Shown here: one piece after another, positions 9,095 through 17,253 of the stretch | How the letters are laid out: each line of letters begins with the position of its first letter | Position numbering within the stretch: the stretch's first letter is position 1 | Assembly: GCF_030732845.1 (NCBI RefSeq) | Contig: NZ_JASHKA010000001.1 | Coordinates: 248,001 to 312,000, forward strand | Direction of reading: 5' to 3' | Source: Roseibium sp. MMSF_3544 | GTDB lineage: Bacteria; Pseudomonadota; Alphaproteobacteria; Rhizobiales; Stappiaceae | DNA: 64,000 nt | Made by a program: the position numbers and the translations under genes | The notes under the pieces: model-generated | Told to the model about the DNA's origin: nothing | Databases searched by the model: none | What the model saw: the letters and a program-made list of their open reading frames with translations, nothing else

Positions 9095-9979
9095 CTAGGC
9101 TGCTTCGGACGAAGCCGTGTTCAGCTTGAGCATGCCTTCCATGCCGAAGGCGGTGAACAGGGTTTCCGTCACGCGTTCAGCCTGGGCGTTGTAGGGAATG
9201 ACTGGATCGGCCATGCCACTGCGATCCACTTCATTGCGGAAAGCGCGTTCACCAGGTGCTGTGTTAATCACCTCGACGACCTTGTCCGCGACGATCTGGG
9301 GTTTCTGCAGCGGGTTTTCCGCGAGCGATTTGCCCATTCCTTCGAGCATCGCCTCGGGCGCGCCCGCCAGTTCGCCATAGCCTTGATCCCGGTCGCGGGA
9401 TGACGGTGTGATCAGGTTGCCGAAGAAGCTTGTCGGAAAACCGCCCGGTTCGATGACCGCAACATCGATGCCGAAGGACCCAAGCTCCCAGCGGTAATTC
9501 TCACTGAGGGCCTCGACAGCCCATTTCGCGGCGTTGTACGGGCCCAAGAACGGCACTGTGACCCGGCCGAGCAGGCTCGTGACATTCAATATGAGACCCG
9601 ACCGCCGTGCGCGCATCTGCGGCAAGACTGCGCGGGTCATGCGCTGAACGCCGAAAACGTTGATATCGAAAATGCGGCGGAAGTCCTCGCCGGAAAAATT
9701 CTCCTGCAGGCCATGGGCTCCGGCGCCGGCGTTATTGACGAGAACGTCGATGCCTCCCAGAGCCTTGTCGGCTGCGGCAACGCCGGCTTCAACGGAGGCA
9801 TCGTCCGTCACGTCGATGTCAACGACCTCTATACCTTTGGCGCGCAGCGACGCAGCTACCTGAGCGTTGCGTCCTTCCGGATCGCGAACGGTGCCGGCGA
9901 CCTTGTGGCCGGCTTTCGCCAGATCGCTCACAATCAGGTTGCCAAATCCGCTGCTGGCTCCCGTAACAAGTATGTTCAT
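9095..9979 (-). CDS. Short-chain dehydrogenase/reductase
   Basis: A 294-residue classical SDR: TGASSGFG (6-13), NNAG (82-85), Ser135, Tyr148 and Lys152. The Arg after strand two (GTVRDPEGR) favours NADP(H). GGAGAG precedes MNILVTGAS, so the longer open frame to 10201 is not the real start. It is divergent from a LysR gene with 96 bases between, a common layout for a LysR target. Substrate unknown. Confidence 0.88.
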   Translation of the reverse strand: MNILVTGASSGFGNLIVSDLAKAGHKVAGTVRDPEGRNAQVAASLRAKGIEVVDIDVTDDASVEAGVAAADKALGGIDVLVNNAGAGAHGLQENFSGEDFRRIFDINVFGVQRMTRAVLPQMRARRSGLILNVTSLLGRVTVPFLGPYNAAKWAVEALSENYRWELGSFGIDVAVIEPGGFPTSFFGNLITPSSRDRDQGYGELAGAPEAMLEGMGKSLAENPLQKPQIVADKVVEVINTAPGERAFRNEVDRSGMADPVIPYNAQAERVTETLFTAFGMEGMLKLNTASSEAA

Positions 9980-10075
9980 CTTGATCTCTCCTATTGCTGC
10001 CCGGTGTCGGGCCCGTTCAATGGAGCGAAGATAGGCATTGCTTGAAATGTGCAACAGAGGTAAGAATTTGAACTC

Positions 10076-10996
10076 ATGGTTCGAGAAATTAGAACGATCG
10101 GTCTGCCCGCTCTGCTGAGCTTTCACACGGTTGCGCGCCTGGGGGGCATCAGCGCCGCTGCCGATCAGCTTGGCATGGCAAAATCCGGCGTAAGCAGACA
10201 TGTCTCACAACTTGAGGAGCATTTCGCGGTCAAGCTTCTCGAGCGCGGCGCAAGGTCTGTGAAATTAACCCCTATCGGTGCTTTGCTGGATCAGCGGATC
10301 CGGTCCATTCTGTCTGAGATAGACTTGCTGGAGGACATTGCACGCGAAGAAAGCATCGGCATTTCTGGGCAGGTCAACTTGGCGACGACACCGGACTTCG
10401 GTGCACTCGTCGCCTCACACCTGCTCCCGGCGATCAATCAGCGCTATCCTGATCTTAAGCTGGTGATGCGGCCCGCTTACGCGTTTGAAGACATGCAGGA
10501 TCCAGGCACGGATCTGGCATTCAGGATAGGATCTTTCCAGGATGACCGGCTCGTCGCCAGGGAACTTGGCACGTTTCGATGCTGGGTCGTGGCCTCCCCG
10601 GAGCTGGCCGGCGAAACCGAGGTCAAGTCGGCAAAAGACCTTGAGAAACAACCCTGTCTGACATTTCGGGATGACAAGCCGGAGACCACCTGGACATTTG
10701 CCACACCGTCGGCACTGTCGACAGTCAAAGTCTCCGGTCCTTTTGCCGCCCGCAGTTTTTCCGTCCTGTTCGACCTTGCTGTCGCCGGTCAGGGCTACGC
10801 TTTTTTGCCCGAGTTCATGGTTGGCGATGCCCTTGACCACGGCAACCTTGTCCGCTGCCTGCCGGATCTCGTCTCCCGGCCTTATTCGGTGTACCTGACC
10901 TATCGGCCCGGTGCGCGTCGAATAGCGCGCGTCGAAGCGACCGCACGCATCGCAGAAGAGCTGATCCCGAAGCTACTTTCGAACCTCAAGGGATAG
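10076..10996 (+). CDS. LysR family transcriptional regulator
   Basis: A 306-residue LysR-type protein. The winged helix is at about 8-68 (GGISAAADQLGMAKSGVSRH), with a periplasmic-binding-protein-like effector domain from about 95. It is divergent from an SDR gene, and LysR proteins usually control the divergent neighbour, so it may control the SDR pair. The start ATG has only a distant GAGG, 15 bases away. Confidence 0.88.
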   Translation: MVREIRTIGLPALLSFHTVARLGGISAAADQLGMAKSGVSRHVSQLEEHFAVKLLERGARSVKLTPIGALLDQRIRSILSEIDLLEDIAREESIGISGQVNLATTPDFGALVASHLLPAINQRYPDLKLVMRPAYAFEDMQDPGTDLAFRIGSFQDDRLVARELGTFRCWVVASPELAGETEVKSAKDLEKQPCLTFRDDKPETTWTFATPSALSTVKVSGPFAARSFSVLFDLAVAGQGYAFLPEFMVGDALDHGNLVRCLPDLVSRPYSVYLTYRPGARRIARVEATARIAEELIPKLLSNLKG

Positions 10997-11158
10997 GTGT
11001 GACCTGACCGGGCGGCTAACAAGCAAGTCTCTCCAAGCGCGATAAATGCCGGGAAGATCGTCGCTTTTTGCGTCTGGTGAAGACCATTGTTTTTCGAACA
11101 ACCGAAGGAACCGAGCGGCATGAGGTCTCGAAGCTCAGCGGTTGCCCTTATCAATCTC

Positions 11159-12073
11159 CTACGGTTTTTCGCGCTTTCGCGTCGCCAAGTTCAAGTGTCC
11201 GGTGACGAAAGCGACACCTGCAAAGATCAACACCAGACCGGCAATCAGACTTGGAGACAGGTTTTCACCCAGAAGCAATATGCCGAGAACGACGCTGAAA
11301 CCGGCACGCAGGTAGCTGCCGGTTGTCACGCCGAGAGGTCCCAGCGTGCGGATCAGGCGGAAATAGATCACCATCGCGATCGCGGTGGAAAAGACACCCA
11401 TTGCAGCAACAGCAGCCAGTGCAGGCGGAGTGGGGGAGAGACTGAAGGGGTGATCGACCCACAGGGAAACCGGCAGCATTAGCAACGCGGCGAATGCCAT
11501 TGAACAGGATGCCGTCACGACGGGTGACTGATCGGAAAACCGTTTGGCGAAAAGTGCAGCGGCAGCGTAGCTGAGGCTTGCCCCTGTCACGGCCAGTTGC
11601 CCAAGCACCGAGTTTCCTTCTCCTGCAAATGCCACCGGCCCCAGGATGATCAGGACGCCCGCGAAGCCGAGAAAGATGCCGATGATCTGGCGCGCTCCGG
11701 CGCTTCGGTCTTTCAGCAGGAAGAACCCGATGAGAAACACGAACAAGGGTGGCGTTGTGTTCAACAGGCCCGCAAGACCACTATCGATGTGTTTCTGTCC
11801 CCAGCTTATCAGCGTAAACGGCAACGCGCTTTGAAGGACGCCCTGAACCAAAAGAGCGCCCCAACGGGCAGGCGATGCTGGAAAACTGACGCTGTTCCAA
11901 AGCGCAAAAAGAACCAACAGCACCGCGCCGATGAAGAGGCGACCAAAAACGATTGTCGCCGGTGGAATGGTCTCAATCGCCACCTCAATAAGTGTAAATG
12001 ATGCGCCCCAAAGGAAGGACAGAAGCACCAGCAGCGCAATTTCCAGAAATGCGTTCGAACGCGAATGAGACAT
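11159..12073 (-). CDS. EamA/DMT family transporter
   Basis: A 304-residue inner-membrane protein with about ten hydrophobic segments in two EamA halves. LLSFLWGASFTLIEVAI opens the first, and the second starts around residue 150. These are metabolite exporters of the drug/metabolite superfamily; no substrate can be assigned. It is divergent from the AdaA-like regulator. Confidence 0.87.
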   Translation of the reverse strand: MSHSRSNAFLEIALLVLLSFLWGASFTLIEVAIETIPPATIVFGRLFIGAVLLVLFALWNSVSFPASPARWGALLVQGVLQSALPFTLISWGQKHIDSGLAGLLNTTPPLFVFLIGFFLLKDRSAGARQIIGIFLGFAGVLIILGPVAFAGEGNSVLGQLAVTGASLSYAAAALFAKRFSDQSPVVTASCSMAFAALLMLPVSLWVDHPFSLSPTPPALAAVAAMGVFSTAIAMVIYFRLIRTLGPLGVTTGSYLRAGFSVVLGILLLGENLSPSLIAGLVLIFAGVAFVTGHLNLATRKREKP

Positions 12074-12200
12074 GCAGAACCTCTGAGTTTGAGCAACATC
12101 CCAGTTCGGTTCCGCATGTGCTGGCTGCTTTCGGACGTGGTCCCCCGATGGAGTCCGATTTCAGCTAGACGATTGATGCACCGGTGCGCGACAAAGGCGT

Positions 12201-12791
12201 ATGGAAGACGCCCTGACATCGTTTCCCGATCCGGAAACCTGCGATCGCGCGCGGCTGGCCCGGGATCCGGCCTTTGACGGACTGTTTTTCTCAGGGGTCC
12301 GGTCAACCAGGATCTATTGCCGGCCGGTTTGTCCCGTCCGCCCGGCAAAATCAGCCAACGTCACCTTCTACCCAACGGCCGCCGCAGCAGAACGTGCTGG
12401 CTTCCGGCCGTGCCTGCGCTGCCGACCTGAAACCGCGCCCGGCAGTCCGGCCTGGCTTGGGACCGCCACGACAGTTGGCCGCTCCATGCGCCTCATCGAG
12501 GAAGGCTTCCTGGATGCCAGACGTGTGGATGACCTCGCCGATACGCTTGGGATCGGGTCTCGGCATCTGTCGCGCCTCTTTGCCAAGCATGCCGGTGCGA
12601 GTCCAACCGAGGTTGCCGCAACAGTTAGAGTGCAACGCGCGAAACGCCTGATCGACACAAGCGATCTGCCGATTGCCGAAATCGCTTTTGCAGCCGGGTT
12701 CCGGAGTGTCAGGCGCTTCAATGATGTGTTCAGGGCGCTTTACGGCAGGCCACCATCGTCGATGCGGCGCAGACTGAAGGTCAAGTCATAA
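12201..12791 (+). CDS. AdaA-like methyl-phosphotriester sensor and AraC regulator
   Basis: A 196-residue protein. The Ada-type zinc domain (about 8-80) has all four cysteines, in YCRPVC and PCLRC, and the first is the methyl-acceptor position of Ada. An AraC double helix-turn-helix follows (about 95-190: LADTLGIGSRHLSRLF). It is the size of Bacillus AdaA. Neither the O6-alkylguanine transferase domain of E. coli Ada nor an AlkA glycosylase domain follows, although either is often fused or adjacent. Expected role: sensing DNA methylation damage and activating repair genes located elsewhere. Confidence 0.85.
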   Translation: MEDALTSFPDPETCDRARLARDPAFDGLFFSGVRSTRIYCRPVCPVRPAKSANVTFYPTAAAAERAGFRPCLRCRPETAPGSPAWLGTATTVGRSMRLIEEGFLDARRVDDLADTLGIGSRHLSRLFAKHAGASPTEVAATVRVQRAKRLIDTSDLPIAEIAFAAGFRSVRRFNDVFRALYGRPPSSMRRRLKVKS

Positions 12792-12864
12792 CCTCCGGTT
12801 CGGACGCATAAATCAAGGCGAGTTGGTTTGGGTTGCTTCGGTGAGCTTCAACGGGCGAGGGCGC

Positions 12865-13137
12865 TCAGGGACATCGCACCTTGTAGGGTGTGCCATTCAG
12901 GTCATGGGCAATGCAGTTGCGCGGGGTGGTGACGACGCCGACGAGGCCGCCACCGACGGCACCAAGAGCCGCCCCGGCGATCGTCGCATTAACGGTTGAA
13001 CCGGCGACCGCACCGATCGTAGCGCCTGTCGCGGCACCAAGACCGGCACCGATCAGCATTCTGTCCCGCTGGCTTTCAGTATTGGCGCAGCCAGTCAGCA
13101 CAAGGGCGAGGGCCGCCATTGCAAGAATCGGTTTCAT
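12865..13137 (-). CDS. Small glycine-zipper lipoprotein (copy 1)
   Basis: A 90-residue protein with a lipoprotein signal (lipobox LTGC, Cys17) followed by a glycine-zipper hairpin rich in GxxxG (GAGLGAATGATIGAVAG) and a short C-terminal tail with two Cys (NCIAHDLNGTPYKVRCP). Expected in the envelope, membrane-anchored. It is the most divergent of four tandem paralogues. Glycine-zipper lipoproteins of this SlyB/OsmB-like kind are linked to envelope integrity, but the exact role is unknown. Confidence 0.85.
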   Translation of the reverse strand: MKPILAMAALALVLTGCANTESQRDRMLIGAGLGAATGATIGAVAGSTVNATIAGAALGAVGGGLVGVVTTPRNCIAHDLNGTPYKVRCP

Positions 13138-13255
13138 CCACGGGTCCCCAGCGAATTCAAAAGTTCGCCAAGCGTGGAGATTTATGGTTAACAGATTCTT
13201 ACCGCCGCCGGCTTATCCAAGGCGGATCGCAGCTTTAGCCCTGATCGTTCCGGGA

Positions 13256-13474
13256 TCAGTTGGGGGTGGTGGCCGCTCCGATCGCCGCACCACCGGCAGC
13301 GCCCAACGCAGCTCCGGCGATTACCGGCGCGGCACCGGCACCCACTGCGGCACCGACGAGGACACCTGTTGCAGCCCCAAGGCTGCCGCCAATGATTGCC
13401 CGGTCTGTCTGTCTGCTGGACGTGCAACCGGCAAGCAATGTGGCCACAGCGGCCACTACCAGAATTTTCTTCAT
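13256..13474 (-). CDS. Small glycine-zipper lipoprotein lacking the C-terminal tail (copy 2)
   Basis: A 72-residue paralogue with lipobox LAGC and the glycine zipper intact. It ends ATTPN-stop where its neighbours read TTPKNC and continue for 16 more residues. The stop TGA occupies the conserved Cys codon (TGC in the others), so one base change would explain the truncation. The sequence after the stop no longer resembles the tail. It may be a working shortened form or a decaying copy. Confidence 0.75.
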   Translation of the reverse strand: MKKILVVAAVATLLAGCTSSRQTDRAIIGGSLGAATGVLVGAAVGAGAAPVIAGAALGAAGGAAIGAATTPN

Positions 13475-13773
13475 TTAGGATACGGCCTCAAAACGAGAAA
13501 CACCTGGCGACGGTGCTGGCGAGACCTCGAAAGGAGACGCGTGAAAAACTGGACCTTGATCCATCAAATACGCTGTCACTACGAGGCGACGCTTTTGCCG
13601 CCACTCAAAATTGGCCGCTCCGGCCGTCTACAGAGCGGAGAGCTTTGAAACTGAAGTCACTTTCAAAGCCCGCACAATCGGCAGACAGCCAAAACGTTCA
13701 AATCCAATTCAACGTATTATTGAATCCGTAACCTAAACGGCCCGTTAAGATCGGGCGCATTCAGGCAGTTTGA
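13475..13773. other. Intergenic region between lipoprotein copies 2 and 3
   Basis: About 300 bases without a convincing gene. A weak 5-bp hairpin (GCCCG/CGGGC, 13740-13756) lies downstream of copy 3. The rest probably holds the promoter of copy 2. Confidence 0.4.
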
Positions 13774-14043
13774 TCAGGGACAGGCAACGCGGTACGGGTT
13801 GCCGTAGCGGTCATAAGCGACGCAGTTTTTCGGCGTTGTTGCAGCGCCGACAATTGCGCCGCCAGCGCCACCAATGGCCGCCCCGGCGAGCGCGGGGCCA
13901 ACACCATTTCCTGCTGCCGCACCGATAATGGCGCCGGTTGCTGCACCGAGGCCACCGCCGACAAGTGCGCGATCGGTTTGGCTGTCCGATGAGCAGCCCG
14001 CGAGCAGGGCTGCTGCCGCCGCAACAAAAAGGAGTTTTTTCAT
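13774..14043 (-). CDS. Small glycine-zipper lipoprotein (copy 3)
   Basis: An 89-residue lipoprotein: lipobox LAGC (Cys17), glycine zipper at about 29-68 and the conserved tail NCVAYDRYGNPYRVACP, identical to that of copy 4. AGGATGGAAACG precedes the ATG; a Met three codons earlier is possible. It lies 58 bases downstream of copy 4 and is probably co-transcribed. Confidence 0.87.
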   Translation of the reverse strand: MKKLLFVAAAAALLAGCSSDSQTDRALVGGGLGAATGAIIGAAAGNGVGPALAGAAIGGAGGAIVGAATTPKNCVAYDRYGNPYRVACP

Positions 14044-14101
14044 CGTTTCCATCCTGGCGGCCAGGGCAGGGCCCCTGCGCCGCAAACAGTGCTTGTGACG
14101 C

Positions 14102-14371
14102 TTACGGGCAGGCGACGCGATACGGGTTGCCGTAACGATCGTAGGCAACGCAGTTCTTCGGTGTCGTTGCAGCGCCAACGATCGCACCACCGGCTGCTCC
14201 GATTGCACCACCGACGAGTGCACCACCGACATCACCGGTCGCCGCTGCGCCGATTGCCGCGCCGGTTGCAGCACCAAGGCCGCCGCCGACAAGTGCGCGA
14301 TCGGTCTGGCTGTCAGAGGAACAGCCGGCCAGGGCAACACCAATCGCCGCGAGCAGAACAAACTTCTTCAT
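14102..14371 (-). CDS. Small glycine-zipper lipoprotein (copy 4)
   Basis: An 89-residue lipoprotein with lipobox LAGC, SSDSQTDRALVGGGLGAATG shared with copy 3, a glycine-zipper core and the same two-Cys tail. It is the first gene in the direction of transcription of the four-copy array, so the array promoter most likely lies just upstream (14372-14500). Function unknown beyond an envelope lipoprotein. Confidence 0.87.
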   Translation of the reverse strand: MKKFVLLAAIGVALAGCSSDSQTDRALVGGGLGAATGAAIGAAATGDVGGALVGGAIGAAGGAIVGAATTPKNCVAYDRYGNPYRVACP

Positions 14372-14612
14372 TAAAGATGACTCCCTTCAGGGCCGCATTC
14401 GACGGCACATTCAATAGTTTAAAGTCTGACCAAGGGTAAGCTGCTTTGCGCCTCGGGGCAATTACCGAATTTCATTAGCATACAAAACGCAACCCGGCGG
14501 CCTGACCAGAGTTCTTCAGTGTCGCGAAACAGATAGCGCGGGTAGGGCAAAAATATGGCGCGTGTTTCGGCCACTTCGACGCACTCGCTGAATTTTGATC
14601 ACTTTGTCCGGT

Positions 14613-16235
14613 TCAATCGCGCAGGGCTGCCAAGAGGCCGCGTGTCGAGGCGTCCTTTGTGTCAGCCGCAACATCGCCCTTGACCATCGGCAAAAGCGCG
14701 GTCGCCAGTTCCTTGCCAAGCTCCACGCCCCATTGATCGAAGGAGTTGATTCCCCAGATCACACCTTCGACGAAAACCCGGTGCTCGTAGAGCGCGATCA
14801 GCCGACCCAGCGAAAAGGGCGTGAGTTTGTCGTAGACAAGCGTGAAGGAAGGGCGGTCTCCCGGAAAGACCTTATGCGGGGCCAGGCGCTCGATCTCGTC
14901 TTCGGACATGCCGGCGGCAGCCAGCAGGGCTTTTGCCTCTTCGAGTGTGCGACCCATCATCAGGGCTTCCGACTGTGCAAGGCAATTGGCCATCAGAAGC
15001 TGATGGTGGTTTTGCAGATCGTCTTCATGGCCACGCGCGGCAACGAGGAATTCGCAAGGGATGACCGTCGTGCCCTGATGGAGGAGCTGATAGAAAGCGT
15101 GTTGACCATTGGTACCTGGTTCTCCCCAGACCAGTGGTCCGGTTTGCTGTTCAACCGGCGTGCCATCCAGCCGGACGCGCTTTCCGTTCGATTCCATGTC
15201 CAGCTGCTGCAAATAGGCAGGCAGGCGGGCAAGACGCTGGTCGTAGGGAAGGACTGCACGGGCTGTATATCCCAGGATATCCCGGTGCCAGATACCGACG
15301 AGCGCCATCAGCACGGGCAGGTTTTGTTCGAGCGGTGCTTCCTGGAAGTGAGTGTCGAGTGCGAAGGCACCTGCAAGAAAGTCGTTGAAGGCATCCGGCC
15401 CGATGGCAATCATCAGCGGCAGACCAATCGCCGACCAGATTGAATAGCGCCCGCCGACCCAGTCCCAGAACCCGAAGACCCGGCTCTGGTCGATGCCGAA
15501 GGCGGCCACTTTGTCCAGCGCTGTCGAGACGGCCGCAAAATGTCCGCCGACGGCTTCCTCACCAAGAGCATCGGCGATCCATTTGCGGGCTGTTGCCGCG
15601 TTGGTCATGGTCTCGATCGTGGTGAAGGTCTTCGATGCGACGATGATCAGCGTGGTGGCGGGGTCGAGTTTCTCCAGCGTGTCCGCAATATGGGCGCCAT
15701 CCACATTGGACACATAGTGCAGCTCCGGACCGTCGTGATAGGGCGCAAGAGCCAGGGTTGCCATGACCGGTCCCAGATCCGATCCACCGATACCGATGTT
15801 GACCACGTCGGTGAAGGGAGCGCCTGTTGAAGACGCCAGCTCGCCGGAGCGGACAGCTTCTGAGAAATCCGCCATTGCAGCAAGCACGGCGCGAATGTCG
15901 GGCATGACGTCCTTGCCGTCGACGAAAACAGGGTCATCAGACTGGTTCCGCAAGGCGGTATGGAGAACGGCACGTTTTTCCGTGGCGTTGATTTTTTCCC
16001 CCGCGAACATGGCGGCTCTTTTGCCTTCGATGTCGGCCGCTTTTGCAAGGTCAAGAAGACGGTCCCGGGCGTCGCCGTCGATCTTTGTTTTGGAATAGTC
16101 GAGGAGAAGATCGTCTGCCCGTGCGGTGAATTTTTCGAACCGGTCCGGATCTTCCGCGAAAAGAGACCGGAGGGTGGTGTTCTTCAGTTGCTCGGCCTGT
16201 TGACTGAGAGAAACAAACGCTGCTTCGAGAGCCAT
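14613..16235 (-). CDS. pgi: Glucose-6-phosphate isomerase
   Basis: A 540-residue phosphoglucose isomerase, normal length, interconverting glucose-6-P and fructose-6-P. Both family signatures are present: the SIS-type [12 protein letters not shown] and the active-site block with [16 protein letters not shown], which holds the catalytic Glu and His. In this genome it would feed fructose-6-P from the fructose system into the Entner-Doudoroff pathway. A 14-base palindrome shared with zwf and edd lies 11 bases before the start. Confidence 0.96.
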   Translation of the reverse strand: MALEAAFVSLSQQAEQLKNTTLRSLFAEDPDRFEKFTARADDLLLDYSKTKIDGDARDRLLDLAKAADIEGKRAAMFAGEKINATEKRAVLHTALRNQSDDPVFVDGKDVMPDIRAVLAAMADFSEAVRSGELASSTGAPFTDVVNIGIGGSDLGPVMATLALAPYHDGPELHYVSNVDGAHIADTLEKLDPATTLIIVASKTFTTIETMTNAATARKWIADALGEEAVGGHFAAVSTALDKVAAFGIDQSRVFGFWDWVGGRYSIWSAIGLPLMIAIGPDAFNDFLAGAFALDTHFQEAPLEQNLPVLMALVGIWHRDILGYTARAVLPYDQRLARLPAYLQQLDMESNGKRVRLDGTPVEQQTGPLVWGEPGTNGQHAFYQLLHQGTTVIPCEFLVAARGHEDDLQNHHQLLMANCLAQSEALMMGRTLEEAKALLAAAGMSEDEIERLAPHKVFPGDRPSFTLVYDKLTPFSLGRLIALYEHRVFVEGVIWGINSFDQWGVELGKELATALLPMVKGDVAADTKDASTRGLLAALRD

Positions 16236-16246
16236 GGAGCATCCCC

Positions 16247-16260
16247 TTAAATCGATTTAA
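16247..16260. promoter_or_regulatory. Palindromic operator TTAAATCGATTTAA upstream of pgi
   Basis: A perfect 14-base palindrome 11 bases upstream of the pgi ATG. The same sequence recurs before zwf and, with one mismatch, before edd. Its even symmetry with a central CG is typical of LacI-family operators; PckR of rhizobia, a LacI-type regulator of central carbon genes, is a reasonable candidate. No regulator gene of that type lies in the window. Confidence 0.7.
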
Positions 16261-16524
16261 CCGGTTGAATTATCATCGTCGGACGACTTCGGGCATCAGA
16301 TAACACAGCAATTTGGCAGAGGGGAGAACAAATTGGACTGTGCTGCAAAAACATGCTCCAGATGGACCAGATTTGGGCAGAGTGACCATTTTGGATTTCC
16401 TGGCCTGGGATTGGATCCGAAATTGAGGAGATATTAGGAGTTTTGACGTAACGTCCGTTTTCGATGTGCAGGCCTGCCATCACCGCTTTGAACGACATGA
16501 AACGATTTCAGGCAAATAGACCCA

Positions 16525-17148
16525 ATGTGCGCAGCCAAACCTTCTCACGATCTTGCCCACCTTCAAGAACAACCCGATGCCCGGGAAGATGTTCTTGTTG
16601 TTGATTTTGACACCCTCGCGATTGTTGAAGCGGTCGTGTCAAACGTGAACGAGTGGGGCTGTTGCGTAACTTCGGATCATGTCGGCGAGCTTTACAAGAA
16701 TATCGGCATCCGGCTCACCGGTTCGCGAAAGCTCTCAAAGGCGCATGTCACGTCAGTGAAGGGAAAGGACGCCGCTGTTGTGTTCTCTACCGGTGAGAGC
16801 TCCGTCACCGACAAACGTCGAGAACGGCGAAACGATGTGAAGATCCCGGTCAAGATTGCAGACCTGGAAGGCATTACCGAGATAACGGGCGTCATCGTGG
16901 ATGCCGCAAAAAACGGTTGCAAGGTCAAGGCCGAGGGCCTTACCGCTCTGCCCGAGGAAGTTCTTCTGACAATGAAGAAATTCGAAAAACCGGTTGTTGC
17001 CGAGTTCGCCTGGCGCAACGAAACGTCGGCGGGTCTGAGGCTTTTGTGGGACCGGACGCTTGAGGAAACCGGTCACGCCGAGGGCGCCGAGGAAGCTGCC
17101 GATATGGCCGATGCCGATGAACCCGAGGCGGAAACCGAGGACGCCTGA
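16525..17148 (+). CDS. PilZ domain protein
   Basis: A 207-residue protein. A first PilZ-like half (about 20-85, VSNVNEWGCCV) is followed by a second (about 92-175) that opens with the arginine motif DKRRERRNDVKI and has VDAAKNGCKV at the D/N-x-S-x-x-G position, with Ala for Ser. The last 30 residues are very acidic. PilZ domains bind cyclic di-GMP. The arginines are kept but the second motif is imperfect, so binding is likely, not certain. It converges on the cellulose operon, a known c-di-GMP target. Confidence 0.78.
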   Translation: MCAAKPSHDLAHLQEQPDAREDVLVVDFDTLAIVEAVVSNVNEWGCCVTSDHVGELYKNIGIRLTGSRKLSKAHVTSVKGKDAAVVFSTGESSVTDKRRERRNDVKIPVKIADLEGITEITGVIVDAAKNGCKVKAEGLTALPEEVLLTMKKFEKPVVAEFAWRNETSAGLRLLWDRTLEETGHAEGAEEAADMADADEPEAETEDA

Positions 17149-17183
17149 GGGCGTAACCTGGTGCCAATTGCACCTTCCTTGCC

Positions 17184-17221
17184 AAAAAAGGGTCCGGCGG
17201 GCTCCTGCGCCCGTCGAACCC
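17184..17221 (-). terminator. Terminator of the cellulose operon
   Basis: Read on the minus strand, a 13-bp stem with one wobble and one mismatch (GGGTTCGACGGGC with GCCCGCCGGACCC) is followed directly by six T. A smaller perfect hairpin (GTCAGCC/GGCTGAC, 17234-17252) lies between the stop codon and this terminator. Confidence 0.85.
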
Positions 17222-17253
17222 TCAGTTTCAAGCGTCAGCCTGTCTGGCTGACA

